Origin: Xanthobacter oligotrophicus
GTDB lineage: Bacteria; Pseudomonadota; Alphaproteobacteria; Rhizobiales; Xanthobacteraceae
DNA: 64,000 bases
Reading direction: 5' to 3'
Assembly: GCF_008364685.1 (NCBI RefSeq)
Contig: NZ_VTTL01000003.1
Span: 400,246-464,245 of the forward strand
The number at the start of each line of letters is the position of its first letter. The first letter of the stretch is position 1. The translations under genes and the position numbers were made by a program. Positions 8,530-18,523 of this stretch are shown here, piece by piece. Below the pieces are notes generated by a model, which was not told where the DNA came from, made no database searches, and was given only the letters and a program-made list of their open reading frames with translations.

Positions 8530-11500
8530 ATGAACCTGTCCAAGTTCTTCATCGACCGACCCATTTTCGCGGGTGTGCTGTCTGTCCTCATCTTCCTCGC
8601 CGGCCTCATCTCCATGCGGGCCATGCCGATTTCCGAATATCCGGAAGTGGTGCCGCCGCAGGTGGTGGTGCGCGCCACCTATGCCGGCGCCAACCCCAAG
8701 GTGATCGCCGAAACCGTCTCGACACCTCTGGAAGAGGCCATCAACGGCGTCCAGGACATGCTCTACATGTCCAGCCAGGCCACCACCGACGGCCTGATGA
8801 CGCTGACCGTCACCTTCAAGCTGGGCACCGACCCGGACAAGGCACAGCAGCTGGTGCAGAACCGCATCTCCCAGGCGGAACCCCGCCTACCGGAAGAAGT
8901 GCGGCGCCTCGGCATAACCACGGTGAAGTCCTCGCCCGACCTCACCATGGTGGTGCACCTCATTTCCCCCAATAATCGCTACGACACCACCTATCTGCGC
9001 AATTACGCGGTGCTGAACGTGAAGGACCGCCTCGCCCGCATCGAGGGCGTGGGGCAGGTTCAGCTGTTCGGTGCCGGCGACTATTCCATGCGCATCTGGC
9101 TCGACCCGCAGAAGGTGGCCGAGCACGGGCTGTCCGCCGCCGACGTGGTGCGCGAGATCCGCGCCCAGAACGTGCAGGCGGCCGCCGGCGTGGTGGGCGC
9201 CTCCCCCGGCGCTCCGGGCCTCGACCTGCAGCTGTCCATCAACGCCCAGGGCCGCCTCGCCAACGTGGAGGAGTTCGGCAACATCGTGGTGAAGAGCGGC
9301 GCCAACGGCGAGATCGTGCTGTTGAAGGACGTGGCGCGGGTGGAGCTGGGCGCCTCCGAATATGCCTTGCGCTCCCTGCTCAACAACACCCAGGCGGTGG
9401 CGGTGCCCATCTTCCAGGCGCCCGGCTCCAACGCCATCCGCATCGCCGACGAGGTGCGCCGGGTGATGGAGGAGATCAAGGCCAACATGCCGGAAGGCGT
9501 GGATTATTCCATCGTCTACGATACCACCCAGTTCGTCCGCGCCTCCATCGACGCGGTGGTGCACACGCTCTTGGAAGCGGTGCTGCTGGTGGTGCTGGTG
9601 GTGATCGTGTTCCTCCAGACCTGGCGGGCCTCCATCATCCCGCTGCTGGCGGTGCCGGTCTCCATCGTCGGCACGTTCGCGGTGATGCACCTGTTCGGCT
9701 TTTCCATCAATGCCTTGACCCTGTTCGGGCTGGTGCTCGCCATCGGCATCGTGGTGGATGATGCCATCGTCGTGGTGGAGAATGTGGAGCGCAACATCGA
9801 GGGTGGCCTCTCCCCCCGGGAGGCCACCTACAAGGCCATGCAGGAGGTGTCCGGGCCCATCATCGCCATCGCCCTGGTGCTGATCGCGGTGTTCGTGCCG
9901 CTGGCCTTCATCACCGGGCTAACTGGCCAGTTCTACAAGCAATTTGCCCTCACCATCGCCATCTCGACGGTGATCTCGGCGATCAATTCCCTCACCCTTT
10001 CCCCCGCCCTCTCGGCGTTGCTGCTGAAGGGGCATGATGCGCCCAAGGACCGCCTCACGCGCCTGATGGACTTCTGTTTCGGCTGGTTTTTCAAGGGCTT
10101 CAACAAGGCATTCGTGAAAGGCTCCAATGCCTATGGCAGTGTGGTGAAGCGCACCATCGCCCACAAGGCGATCATGCTGGGGCTCTACGTGGTCCTGGTG
10201 GCCATGACGGTGGTGCTGTTCCGCGCCGTGCCGCCCGGCTTCGTGCCGGGGCAGGACAAGCAGTATCTCGTTGGCTTCGCTCAGCTTCCAGACGGCGCCA
10301 CGCTGGACCGCACGGAAGAGGTGATCCGCCACATGAGCGACATCGCCCTCAAGCAGGAGGGCGTGAAGTCGGCCATCGCCTTCCCTGGCCTCAGCATCAA
10401 CGGGTTCACGAACTCCTCCAACTCCGGCATTGTTTTTGTCGGTTTGGACGAGTTCGAGGCACGCAAGTCGCCGGCCCTGTCCGGCAACGCCATCGCATTG
10501 ACTTTGAACCAGAAATTCGCCGCCATCCCGGATGCGATGATCGCCATGTTCCCCCCGCCCCCGGTCCAGGGGCTCGGCACCATCGGCGGGTTCAAGTTCC
10601 AGATCGAGGATCGCGCCGGCCGCGGCTATGCCGCGCTCGATGAGGCGACCAAGGCGTTTCTCGCGAAAGCCGCCACCGCGCCGGAGCTGGCCGGCCTGTT
10701 CTCCTCCTACCAGGTGAACGTGCCGCAGCTGTTCGCCGACATCGACCGGGTAAAGGCGCGCCAGCTGAACGTGGCCGTCACCGACGTGTTCGACACCATG
10801 CAGATCTATCTGGGCTCGGCCTATGTGAACGACTTCAACACCTTCGGGCGCACCTACACGGTGCGGGTGCAGGCGGACGCCCCGTTCCGCGCCCGGCCCG
10901 AGGATGTGGGGACCCTGAAGGTGCGCTCGGCCACCGGCGAGATGATACCGCTCTCGGCGCTGCTCAAGGTGCGCTCGGCGGCGGGGCCGGAGCGGGCCAT
11001 GCGCTACAACGGCTTCCTCTCGGCGGACGTGAACGGCGGCGCTGCCCCCGGCTTCTCCTCCGGAGAGGCGCAGGCGGCGGTGGAGCGCATCGCGGCCGAG
11101 ACGCTGCCCAAGGGCTTCTCCTTCGAATGGACGGAGCTGACCTACCAGGACATCCTCGCCGGCAATTCGGCGGTGTGGGTGTTCCCGCTCGCCATCTTCC
11201 TCGTCTTCCTGGTGCTGGCGGCCCAGTACGAAAGCCTGATGCTGCCGCTCGCGATCATCATGATCGTGCCCACGGGCCTGTTCGCGGCCATGACCGGGGT
11301 GTGGCTCGCGGGCGGGGACAACAATGTCTTCACCCAGATCGGCCTCGTGGTGCTGGTGGGGCTTTCGGCCAAGAACGCCATCCTGATCGTGGAGTTCGCC
11401 CGCGAGCTGGAATTCGCCGGCCGCACCCCGGTTCAGGCGGCGCTGGAGGCGAGCCGGCTCAGGCTGCGGCCGATCCTGATGACCTCGCTCGCCTTCATCA

Positions 11501-11769
11501 TGGGCGTGGTGCCGCTGGTCACCTCCATCGGCGCCGGGGCGGAGATGCGCAACGCCATGGGCACGGCGGTGTTCGCGGGCATGATCGGCGTGACCGCCTT
11601 CGGCATCTTCCTGACGCCGGTGTTCTACGTGATGCTGCGGGGCCTTGCGGGCAACCGGCCGCTCACCCAGCACGGTCACGGCACGGTGGAGCCGACGCCG
11701 GACGCGTCCCATGGGGCCGGCCATGGCGCCGCTGCCGCCGCTCCTCCGGCGCTTCAGCCGGGGGAGTGA
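8530..11769 (+). CDS. HAE1-type RND multidrug efflux permease
   Basis: A 1079-residue AcrB/MexB-type inner-membrane proton antiporter. It shows the duplicated 12-TM layout, starting MNLSKFFIDRPIFAGVLSVL. The paired TM4 aspartates are in GIVVDDAIVVVENVERN and the TM10 lysine in LVGLSAKNAILIVEFA, the known proton-relay residues. The start at 8530 follows GGAGGG with good spacing. It is 238 bp from the adaptor gene, an unusually wide and structured gap for this gene pair. Substrates cannot be read from sequence. Confidence 0.96.
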   Translation: MNLSKFFIDRPIFAGVLSVLIFLAGLISMRAMPISEYPEVVPPQVVVRATYAGANPKVIAETVSTPLEEAINGVQDMLYMSSQATTDGLMTLTVTFKLGTDPDKAQQLVQNRISQAEPRLPEEVRRLGITTVKSSPDLTMVVHLISPNNRYDTTYLRNYAVLNVKDRLARIEGVGQVQLFGAGDYSMRIWLDPQKVAEHGLSAADVVREIRAQNVQAAAGVVGASPGAPGLDLQLSINAQGRLANVEEFGNIVVKSGANGEIVLLKDVARVELGASEYALRSLLNNTQAVAVPIFQAPGSNAIRIADEVRRVMEEIKANMPEGVDYSIVYDTTQFVRASIDAVVHTLLEAVLLVVLVVIVFLQTWRASIIPLLAVPVSIVGTFAVMHLFGFSINALTLFGLVLAIGIVVDDAIVVVENVERNIEGGLSPREATYKAMQEVSGPIIAIALVLIAVFVPLAFITGLTGQFYKQFALTIAISTVISAINSLTLSPALSALLLKGHDAPKDRLTRLMDFCFGWFFKGFNKAFVKGSNAYGSVVKRTIAHKAIMLGLYVVLVAMTVVLFRAVPPGFVPGQDKQYLVGFAQLPDGATLDRTEEVIRHMSDIALKQEGVKSAIAFPGLSINGFTNSSNSGIVFVGLDEFEARKSPALSGNAIALTLNQKFAAIPDAMIAMFPPPPVQGLGTIGGFKFQIEDRAGRGYAALDEATKAFLAKAATAPELAGLFSSYQVNVPQLFADIDRVKARQLNVAVTDVFDTMQIYLGSAYVNDFNTFGRTYTVRVQADAPFRARPEDVGTLKVRSATGEMIPLSALLKVRSAAGPERAMRYNGFLSADVNGGAAPGFSSGEAQAAVERIAAETLPKGFSFEWTELTYQDILAGNSAVWVFPLAIFLVFLVLAAQYESLMLPLAIIMIVPTGLFAAMTGVWLAGGDNNVFTQIGLVVLVGLSAKNAILIVEFARELEFAGRTPVQAALEASRLRLRPILMTSLAFIMGVVPLVTSIGAGAEMRNAMGTAVFAGMIGVTAFGIFLTPVFYVMLRGLAGNRPLTQHGHGTVEPTPDASHGAGHGAAAAAPPALQPGE

Positions 11770-11859
11770 GGAGTGGCTGGTCCGTTCGCGGGCCGGCAGG
11801 CGAGAAAAAGGTGACTGCCTCGGTTTGAAGTCCGCTGCCTCCACCAGACACGATGGGAA

Positions 11860-11883
11860 CCCTCCCCCGCTTGCGGGGGAGGG
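11860..11883. repeat. GC-rich hairpin, short intergenic repeat family
   Basis: Arms CCCTCCCCCGC and GCGGGGGAGGG enclose a TT loop. It lies in the spacer between the convergent RND permease and ppc genes and may serve as a bidirectional transcript end. Confidence 0.75.
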
Positions 11884-11910
11884 AGCGGTGCTGGCGTAAT
11901 TTAAGGCCCC

Positions 11911-14691
11911 TCACCCCGAGTTGCGCAGGCCCGCCGAGATGCCGTTGATGGACAGCTGGATGCCGTGCAGCACCTTGTCGTCGCCGGAATTGGCGCGGTG
12001 CTGGCGCAACAGCTCGATCTGCAGATGGTTCAGCGGATCGAGATAGGGGAAGCGGTTGCGGATGGAGCGGTCGAGCAGCGGGTTGTCCTCCAGCAGCTTC
12101 TGCTGGCCCATGATGGCGAGGACATATTTGATGGTGCGCTCGTATTCGGCGCGGATGCGGCCGAAGATCTGGGTGCGCAGCTCCACGTCCGGCACCAGTT
12201 CCGCATAGCGCGAGGCGATGGCCAGCGACGACTTCGACAGCACCATGTCCATGTTGGAGAGCTGGGTGCGGAAGAACGGCCATTCGCGATACATGGCCTG
12301 AAGGAACGACAGGCCATAGTCCGGCCGCCGCTCGGCAAAGGCTTCCACCGCCGAGCCGAAGCCGTACCAGGCCGGCAGCATCAGCCGGCACTGGGCCCAG
12401 GAGAACACCCACGGAATGGCCCGCAGCTTCTCGATGGATCGCGTCTTCGCCCGCGAGGCCGGGCGCGAGCCGATGTTCAGCGTGGCGATCTCGCTGATCA
12501 CCGTGGAGGACCAGAAATAATCCTCGAACCCCTCGGTCTCGTAGACGAGGTTGCGGTAGGCGCCGAAGGCGGTATCCGAGATTTCCTCCATGGCGCTGAG
12601 GAATTCGGTGCGCGGGGCATTGTACTGGGGCTGGAGCAGGGAGGCTTCCAGAGTCGCCGAGACCAGGATCTCCAGGTTGCGCCGGCCCATGTCCGGGTTG
12701 GAATATTTGGAGGCGATGATCTCGCCCTGCTCGGTGATGCGGATCTGCCCGTTCACCGCCCCGCCCGGCTGGGCGAGGATGGCATCGTAGCTCGGCCCGC
12801 CGCCGCGCCCCACCGAGCCGCCCCGGCCGTGGAACAGGCGCAGGCGCACATTGTGGGCGCGGAACACCTCGATGAGGCCGATCTCGGCCTTGTACAATTC
12901 CCAGCCGGAGGTGACGAAGCCGCCATCCTTGTTGCTGTCGGAATAGCCGAGCATCACTTCCTGCTCGTCGCCGCGGCTCGTCACCAGCTTGCGATAGGCC
13001 GGGATGGAGAGCACCCGGTCCATCACCCTGGCGCAGACCTGAAGATCGCCGATGGTCTCGAACAGCGGGATGATGTTGAGCGCCGTGGTGCCGTCGGCGG
13101 TGACGAGGCCCACCTCCTTCAGCAGCAGCGCCACTTCCAGCAGGTCGGAGACGCCCTCGGCCTTGGAGATGATGCAGTTGGGGATGACCGCGCGCCCCAG
13201 CGCGCGGTGCGCCTCGGCGGCCATGCGCAGGATGGCGAGCTCCGACTGGGTCTCCTCCGCATAGGCGAGGAAGGGCGAGGCCAGCGGGCGGGCGGTGGCC
13301 AGCTCCTGCAGCAGGAGGGCGATGCGCGCCTCCTCGTCGAGGCCGACGTAATTGGTGCCGGGGGCCACCTTCTCGAACAGGTCGGCCACCACGCGCTCGT
13401 GCACGTCGGAGTTTTGCCTGAGGTCGATGCAGGCGAGGTGGAAGCCGAAGCAGTCCACCGCCCGCCGCAGCAGCCGCAGCCGCCCGCGCGCCAGCACCTT
13501 CGATCCATTGTCGCAGAGCGAGGCATAGATGATGTCGAGGTCGGCCTTCAGCGCGGCGGCGTTCTCGTAAGGGGCGAGGCCGCCGGCCTCCTCCGCCTCA
13601 ACGCCTTCCGGCGCCTCGCCCTTCAGGTGGTGGGCGGTGATCCGCAACCGACCGAGCACATAGGCAAGCGCCAGGCGGTAGGGCTCCTCGCGGTGCTCCT
13701 GGGAGCGGTCGGGAGAGCGGGCGGCCAGTTCCGCCAGCTCCGGCGAGACCTTGATGAGCCGCGCGCCGAGGGAGAGTTCGGCACCCAGCGCGGTCAGCTC
13801 CTGCTCGTAATGGGCAAGGATGCGGTCGCGGTGGACGCGAACCGTCTCCTTCAGCACGTCGGCGGTGACGAAGGGATTGCCGTCGCGGTCGCCACCGATC
13901 CAGCTGCCGATGCGCAGGAATGAAGGTAGCGCTACCTCGGAGCCGCCCTGCGAGACGTGGTCCTCGATGGAGCAGTAGAGGCGCGGCAGCTCGGTGAGGA
14001 AGGTGTAGTCATAATAGGACAGGCCGTTGGCCACCTCGTCCAGCACCGTCAGCTTGATGCGGCGCAGCAGCGCGGTCTGCCACAGGGTGAGCACGGCGCG
14101 GCGCAGCGTTTCCTCGTCCTGCTCCTGCTCCGCCGGGGTGGGCACCACGCGCTCGCGGCGGTCCAGCAAAGCTGCGATTTCCATCTCGCGGTTGAGGGTG
14201 CTCTTGCGGCGCACCTCGGTCGGGTGGGCGGTGAGCACCGGGCTGATGTGCGCGCCCGAGAAGAAGTCGGTGAGCTGCTGCGGCCCGATGCCCAGCGCCT
14301 CGGCGCGGGCGAGGGAATAGGCAAGGCTTCCCGCCCGCGGCGCCGAGCCGGCGATGGCGTGGGCGCGGTTGCGGCGGATATGGTGCTCGTCCTCGGCGAT
14401 GTTGGCGAGGTGGGAGAAATAGCTGAAGGCGCGGATGATATCGACGGCGCGCTGGGACGAGAGCTGCTCCAGCAGGCCGCCCAGCTCCTTGCGGGCCGCC
14501 TCGTCGTCGTCGCGGTGGAAGCGGATGGAGGTCTGGCGGATGCGCTCCACCAGCTCGAACACCTCCTCGCCCTCCTGCTCGCGCACCGTATCGCCGAGAA
14601 TCCGCCCCAGCAGGCGAATATCCTCGCGCAGGGGCCGATCCTTCACTTCCTCGTCGCCCGGCGCCTCAATGGACCAAACCGCACTCGTCAT
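11911..14691 (-). CDS. ppc: Phosphoenolpyruvate carboxylase
   Basis: Anaplerotic enzyme making oxaloacetate from PEP and bicarbonate. The 926-residue length matches bacterial PEPC. The catalytic His motif [13 protein letters not shown], the [14 protein letters not shown] block, [12 protein letters not shown], and the glycine-rich [19 protein letters not shown] are all present, and the C-terminus ends AGLRNSG, near the conserved NTG-type tail. The ATG at 14691 ([10 protein letters not shown]) is taken; further upstream in-frame sequence is low-complexity with no family match. The gene is single and divergent from the YbaK-type gene. Confidence 0.97.
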   Translation of the reverse strand: MTSAVWSIEAPGDEEVKDRPLREDIRLLGRILGDTVREQEGEEVFELVERIRQTSIRFHRDDDEAARKELGGLLEQLSSQRAVDIIRAFSYFSHLANIAEDEHHIRRNRAHAIAGSAPRAGSLAYSLARAEALGIGPQQLTDFFSGAHISPVLTAHPTEVRRKSTLNREMEIAALLDRRERVVPTPAEQEQDEETLRRAVLTLWQTALLRRIKLTVLDEVANGLSYYDYTFLTELPRLYCSIEDHVSQGGSEVALPSFLRIGSWIGGDRDGNPFVTADVLKETVRVHRDRILAHYEQELTALGAELSLGARLIKVSPELAELAARSPDRSQEHREEPYRLALAYVLGRLRITAHHLKGEAPEGVEAEEAGGLAPYENAAALKADLDIIYASLCDNGSKVLARGRLRLLRRAVDCFGFHLACIDLRQNSDVHERVVADLFEKVAPGTNYVGLDEEARIALLLQELATARPLASPFLAYAEETQSELAILRMAAEAHRALGRAVIPNCIISKAEGVSDLLEVALLLKEVGLVTADGTTALNIIPLFETIGDLQVCARVMDRVLSIPAYRKLVTSRGDEQEVMLGYSDSNKDGGFVTSGWELYKAEIGLIEVFRAHNVRLRLFHGRGGSVGRGGGPSYDAILAQPGGAVNGQIRITEQGEIIASKYSNPDMGRRNLEILVSATLEASLLQPQYNAPRTEFLSAMEEISDTAFGAYRNLVYETEGFEDYFWSSTVISEIATLNIGSRPASRAKTRSIEKLRAIPWVFSWAQCRLMLPAWYGFGSAVEAFAERRPDYGLSFLQAMYREWPFFRTQLSNMDMVLSKSSLAIASRYAELVPDVELRTQIFGRIRAEYERTIKYVLAIMGQQKLLEDNPLLDRSIRNRFPYLDPLNHLQIELLRQHRANSGDDKVLHGIQLSINGISAGLRNSG

Positions 14692-15015
14692 CTGGCAACC
14701 CTTCCCCCGGAGCGGATCGCAACCGCTTTTCGACCTTAGTCTTACGGAATTTGTGCAGGAGCGAAAGAGCAACGCAGCGGCACAACACTGTTGCTTCTGC
14801 ACGCTTGAGAGGCAGGTTCCGGCGCTGCCCTTGCGCCAGCACAGGCCGATCCGGCATGGCTGGCCCGCGGCTCCCGCGCTTGCACGCCGCGGCGCGGCGG
14901 GGGTACAGCCGGGAGCCGACCGGCGGCATGGCCATGCCATACCGCCTGACGGGTCGCTCGCCCGCGATTCGCGCGGGCGGCGCAGGTGCCCCCTCCTCCC
15001 ACGCCAGACAGCCCG
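14692..15015. other. Divergent intergenic region, ppc / YbaK-like gene
   Basis: This 324 bp spacer must hold the promoters of both flanking genes. I see no gene, no convincing repeat, and no sigma-70 hexamer pair good enough to call. Confidence 0.5.
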
Positions 15016-15528
15016 ATGCCCCTGACCCCCGACGCGCTCCTCGACCTGCTTGCCAACAACGGCATTCCCGCCACCACCCATGCCCATCCGCCGGTGCATA
15101 CGGTGGCCGAATCCCAGGCCCTGCGCGGTGACATTCCCGGCGCCCACACCAAAAACCTGTTCCTGCGCGACGGGAAGAAGACCTATTTCCTCGTGGCCAT
15201 CGCCGAGGACACGCCGGTGAACCTCAAGGCGCTGAAGGGGCCGCTGGGGGCCAAGGGCTCGCTCTCCTTCGGCTCGGCGGAGGCGCTCTACGAGCATCTC
15301 GGCGTGCTGCCGGGATCGGTGACCCTGCTCGCCGCGGCCAATGACACGGCCGGGCTGGTGAAGGTGGCCATCGACGCCGAGCTGCTACGCGCCGAGGCAG
15401 TGGGCTGCCACCCCCTCACCAATGAGCGCACCACCGTGCTCACCCCGGCAGCCCTGCGCGCCTTCTTCAAGCTCACCGGCCACGAGGTGATGGAGCTGGA
15501 GATCCCCCCGCCCGGCACCGAGCCGTGA
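15016..15528 (+). CDS. Prolyl-tRNA deacylase-like protein (YbaK/ProX family)
   Basis: A 170-residue stand-alone editing domain. The family hydrolyses mischarged Ala- or Cys-tRNA(Pro), acting in trans to ProRS. Typical motifs are [15 protein letters not shown], with the conserved Lys, and [13 protein letters not shown] near the C-terminus. The PrdX/ProXp-ala subgroup is most likely from length and the [11 protein letters not shown]-terminus. The ATG at 15016 is preferred to an in-frame ATG 30 bp upstream. It converges with the lipoprotein gene, 6 bp away. Confidence 0.88.
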   Translation: MPLTPDALLDLLANNGIPATTHAHPPVHTVAESQALRGDIPGAHTKNLFLRDGKKTYFLVAIAEDTPVNLKALKGPLGAKGSLSFGSAEALYEHLGVLPGSVTLLAAANDTAGLVKVAIDAELLRAEAVGCHPLTNERTTVLTPAALRAFFKLTGHEVMELEIPPPGTEP

Positions 15529-15534
15529 AGCGCG

Positions 15535-16155
15535 TCAGCCGGCACAGGCCTTCATGACGGTTTCGTCGGAGCCGGCCTGCGCCAGGAGGGTGCGCAGATC
15601 CACGTCCTGGATCAGCGGCACGAAGTTTCCGCCGGGCTTCAGCCGCAGGTAGGTGCTGAGCGGCAGCGGGCCGGACGGCAGCATCCCCCGCACGCAGCCC
15701 TCCGCGGACACGGCGAGGGAGCCGTGGAGGCGGCGCCCCTTGGCAAGCTCGTCCGACTTGAGCGCCAGCGCCTCGCCGCGGGCCGCCTCGAGCTTGCGCC
15801 GCCCCTCGTCGGTCAGGCGGAACACGGTGATGCGCTGCCCCTCGCGCTCCTCTTCCTTCAGGGCGGCGAGCGCCCTCGGGTCAACCTCTACCTCCAGCAA
15901 CGCCTGGACGGTAGTCTTGCGACCCTCCTCGCCCTGGCGCCAATAGGACATGATCACGAACGCGCCGCCGGGCACCGGCGCGATCTCCTTGGGCGCCCGC
16001 ACGGCGGCGCGCAGCACCGAGAGATCCGCCGTATCGAGATCAAGGCTCGCCAGCTGCGGCAGACTGCTGACGGGAACATGCGAGCAGGCGCCGACGGACA
16101 GGGCCAGCGACAGCAGGAGCAGGGAGCGGCGGACGAAGGCACGGCCGAGACGCAT
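15535..16155 (-). CDS. Putative lipoprotein of unknown function
   Basis: A 206-residue protein with a lipoprotein signal: basic start MRLGRAFVRR, hydrophobic LLLLSLALS and lipobox VGAC, with the predicted lipidated Cys near residue 24. The body resembles exported alphaproteobacterial proteins of unknown role; residues such as FVIMSYWRQGEEGRKTT and a late GCVRGML cysteine stand out. I do not recognise a catalytic motif. An alternative ATG at 16167 would add four residues. It is divergent from the DUF2975 gene across a 72 bp AT-rich spacer. Confidence 0.75.
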   Translation of the reverse strand: MRLGRAFVRRSLLLLSLALSVGACSHVPVSSLPQLASLDLDTADLSVLRAAVRAPKEIAPVPGGAFVIMSYWRQGEEGRKTTVQALLEVEVDPRALAALKEEEREGQRITVFRLTDEGRRKLEAARGEALALKSDELAKGRRLHGSLAVSAEGCVRGMLPSGPLPLSTYLRLKPGGNFVPLIQDVDLRTLLAQAGSDETVMKACAG

Positions 16156-16227
16156 ATCTATTCTCATTAAAGATTGCATTATTATTGTTTTACGATAAAT
16201 TTTGATTGCGTCAAGGAAAGCCCTCTC
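16156..16227. promoter_or_regulatory. AT-rich divergent promoter region
   Basis: This 72 bp spacer between the lipoprotein and DUF2975 genes is strikingly AT-rich against high-GC surroundings. It contains the small inverted repeat TTTACGATAAA. It must carry both promoters; exact hexamers are ambiguous. Confidence 0.5.
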
Positions 16228-16782
16228 ATGTCTCCTCCGCCCCTCGACCCCCGCCTCGATCGCGTCGTGCGTCTCGGCCGTGCCCTCTCCCTGGCCACCC
16301 TCGTGGTGGTGCTGCTGCTGGTGGCATCCGGCCTCGGCATCTGGCTGCGTCCGGCCCTCGTGGAGCAGATGGTGGTGCCGCGCCTCGGGCTCGCCGGGCA
16401 CCAGGTCTCGCTCGACGGCGCGAGCCTGTGCGCGGGCCTCGTCATCTCCGCCGTGCCGCTCGGCATCCTGACCTATGGATTGCTGCAGGTCCGCCAGATC
16501 TTCCGCGACTTCGGACGTGGCGAGCTCATCTCGCAGATGCTGGCGCACCGCCTCGAACGCTTCGGAGCGGCGGTTGCCGTCCAGGGACTGATCAGCCCGT
16601 TCACCGGCGCGGCGCTGAGCGTCGCACTCACCCTGGGCAATCCCCCCGGCGAACGCGCCCTCGCCGTGTCGCTGTCGAGCCACGACGTGGTGGCGGTGAT
16701 CGTCGGGCTGCTGATCATCGGGGTCGGCGCGGTCATGCGCGAGGCGGCGCGAATCGCCGAAGAAAATGCAAGCTTCGTCTAA
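16228..16782 (+). CDS. DUF2975 membrane protein
   Basis: A 184-residue integral membrane protein with about four hydrophobic segments (about residues 18-38, 65-85, 115-137 and 150-172), as expected for DUF2975. The family has no established biochemical role and is commonly encoded next to a small XRE/YozG-type regulator, as here: the HTH gene follows 125 bp downstream. The ATG at 16228 has AGGAAAG upstream. The intervening spacer is filled by a ~100 bp palindromic repeat. Confidence 0.85.
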   Translation: MSPPPLDPRLDRVVRLGRALSLATLVVVLLLVASGLGIWLRPALVEQMVVPRLGLAGHQVSLDGASLCAGLVISAVPLGILTYGLLQVRQIFRDFGRGELISQMLAHRLERFGAAVAVQGLISPFTGAALSVALTLGNPPGERALAVSLSSHDVVAVIVGLLIIGVGAVMREAARIAEENASFV

Positions 16783-16883
16783 AGCGTTTTCCGCTCGCCC
16801 CGGCTCACGGCAATCGCTCTAGATTTTTGTTCTAACGCGTTTTCTTCACGCGAACCGGTATCCACTTCGCTCGAAAACGCTCT
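16783..16883. repeat. Palindromic intergenic repeat, copy A
   Basis: About 100 bp, beginning directly after the DUF2975 stop codon. One end carries AGCGTTTTCC and the other GAAAACGCTCT, giving terminal inverted complementarity. Internally it holds the conserved CGCGTTTTCTTCACGCGAACCGG... core and GGCTCACGG. Copies B (28240-28344, opposite orientation) and C (54525-54629) share the same architecture. Confidence 0.9.
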
Positions 16884-16907
16884 GATGCGAAGGGCTATGG
16901 GAGCAAC

Positions 16908-17132
16908 ATGCCCATCATCGTCAATCTCGACGTCATGCTGGCGCGCCGCAAGATGCGCTCGCGCGAGCTTGCCGAGCGCATCGGCATCACCGAGCAGAAC
17001 GTCTCGCTGCTGAAGTCGGGCAAGGTGCGGGGTGTGCGGTTCGACACGCTGGCGCGCATCTGCGAGACCCTCGGCTGCCAGCCGGGAGACATCCTGGAAT
17101 ATGTGCCGGGGCCGGAAGAGGAGGCGGAGTAG
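16908..17132 (+). CDS. Small XRE-family HTH regulator
   Basis: A 74-residue protein that is essentially one helix-turn-helix: MLARRKMRSRELAERIGIT, then EQNVSLLKSGKVRGVRFDTL as the recognition region, and LGCQPGDILEYVP, the YozG-type ending. It is probably a DNA-binding repressor working with the preceding DUF2975 membrane protein. The ATG at 16908 is preceded by GGGAGCAAC. Confidence 0.9.
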   Translation: MPIIVNLDVMLARRKMRSRELAERIGITEQNVSLLKSGKVRGVRFDTLARICETLGCQPGDILEYVPGPEEEAE

Positions 17133-17149
17133 CTCCGCCGCGCCGGCGA

Positions 17150-17515
17150 TCACCGCGCGATGGAATCATAGGCCTTCTGGGCGGCGAGCACGGCGTCCAT
17201 GTTGGCCTCGGCCCAGTGGGCGAGGGCGGCGACGGTGTCGGTGAGGGTGCGGCCGAGGCCCGTGAGGGCATATTCCACCGTCACCGGCACGGTGGGGAAC
17301 ACCTGCCGCGAGATCAGCCCGTCCCGCTCCAGCTTCTTCAGGGTCTGCGACAGCACCTTCTGCGAGATGCCGGCGATGTCGCGCCGCAAATGATTGAACC
17401 GGACCGGGCCATCCCGCAGCCGGTCGAGGATCAGCAGCGCCCATTTGTCCGCCAGCCGGTCCAGCACCATCCGGGTGGGGCAGCGATCCTGATAGACGTC
17501 GTAGGGCAGATCCAT
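17150..17515 (-). CDS. HxlR-family transcriptional regulator
   Basis: A 121-residue winged-helix protein beginning MDLPYDVYQDRCPTRMVLDR, with the characteristic single early Cys and then LADKWALLILDRLRDGPVRF. The early Cys in this family can act as a redox or electrophile sensor. It is divergent from an NAD(P)H-quinone-reductase-like gene, the same arrangement as E. coli ytfH/ytfG. The ATG at 17515 gives the normal family start; in-frame codons upstream reach into the divergent promoter region. Confidence 0.92.
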   Translation of the reverse strand: MDLPYDVYQDRCPTRMVLDRLADKWALLILDRLRDGPVRFNHLRRDIAGISQKVLSQTLKKLERDGLISRQVFPTVPVTVEYALTGLGRTLTDTVAALAHWAEANMDAVLAAQKAYDSIAR

Positions 17516-17600
17516 GGTCCCTCCACCCGGTGGCCGGTTTCCCGGCGGTGACCATGTGAGCTTCAGGTGCTCTCTTTCGGGCCACCGGCAGGGCCTGTAT

Positions 17601-17615
17601 GTATCCCCCCGATAC
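17601..17615. promoter_or_regulatory. Candidate HxlR operator
   Basis: The inverted repeat GTATC-CCCCC-GATAC is centred in the 146 bp between the hxlR-type and quinone-reductase-like genes. Partial symmetry continues outward (TAT...GTG). Position and symmetry fit an HxlR dimer site; binding is inferred. Confidence 0.5.
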
Positions 17616-17661
17616 GTGGTTTCCAATAGAAACCCATCCGGCAGCATTTCGGGAGCAGGAC

Positions 17662-18498
17662 ATGAGCGACGCGATTCTGGTGATCGGGGCCACCGGCAAT
17701 GTGGGGCGCCCCCTGGTTGAGGCGCTCAAGGCGCGCGGCGCGCGGGTGAAGGCCGCCTCGCGCTCGGGCAAGGCGGTGGACGGGGCCGAGGGCGTCGCCT
17801 TCGATATCGCCGATCCCGCCACCTTCGGCCCGGCCTTCGACGGGGTGACAAGCGCGTTCGTGATGCTGCCCACCGGGTCCACCGATCCCAAGGGCCAGAT
17901 CCTGCCGCTGATCGAGGCCGCGGCCGCCCGCAAGGTGAAGGTGGTGTTCCAGAGCGTGCTCGGCGCAGATGCGGATGAAGCCATCCCCTACCGGCAGGTG
18001 GAGCGGGCGCTGGAGGCGTCAGGCACGCCTTACGTGATCCTGCGGCCCAACTGGTTCGCGGACAATTTCCACACCTTCTGGAAGGCCGGCCTCGACCACG
18101 GCGTCATCGCCTTGCCGGCGGGCGCGGGCAAGTCCAGCTTCATCGATACCCGCGACATCGCCGAAAGCGCCGCGGCGGTGCTGACCTCCGACCGCTTCGA
18201 CGGCCGCGCCTTCAATCTCACCGGACCTGAGGCGCTGGGCTATGGGGAGGCGGCGGCGATCCTCGCCAAGGTCATCGGCAGGCCGGTCGCCTACACCCCC
18301 ATCGACGACGACACTTTCGTCGGCATCCTTGTGGGCGCCGGCGTGCCGCAGGACTATGCCCGCTTCCTCGCCACCATCTTCGTGCCGGTGCGCGAGGGCT
18401 GGACCGCCGCCGTCACCCCCGACGTGGAGACGCTGACCGGCCACGCGCCCCGGTCTCTGGAAACCTATGCGAAAGACAGCGCCGACCGGCTGAAATAG
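17662..18498 (+). CDS. NAD(P)H-binding NmrA/QOR2-type oxidoreductase
   Basis: A 278-residue atypical short-chain dehydrogenase of the NmrA-like/QorB group. The Rossmann motif is LVIGATGNVGRPLVE. The body shows ASRSGK for the adenine-phosphate side and YRQVERALEASGTPYVILRPNWFADNF, a region well conserved in the family. QorB-type enzymes reduce quinones, and pairing with a divergent HxlR regulator supports an electrophile or redox stress role. The ATG at 17662 is chosen because it begins immediately before the Rossmann strand. Confidence 0.88.
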   Translation: MSDAILVIGATGNVGRPLVEALKARGARVKAASRSGKAVDGAEGVAFDIADPATFGPAFDGVTSAFVMLPTGSTDPKGQILPLIEAAAARKVKVVFQSVLGADADEAIPYRQVERALEASGTPYVILRPNWFADNFHTFWKAGLDHGVIALPAGAGKSSFIDTRDIAESAAAVLTSDRFDGRAFNLTGPEALGYGEAAAILAKVIGRPVAYTPIDDDTFVGILVGAGVPQDYARFLATIFVPVREGWTAAVTPDVETLTGHAPRSLETYAKDSADRLK

Positions 18499-18523
18499 GC
18501 GCCGCGAGCGGCGCCCGCCGGCC

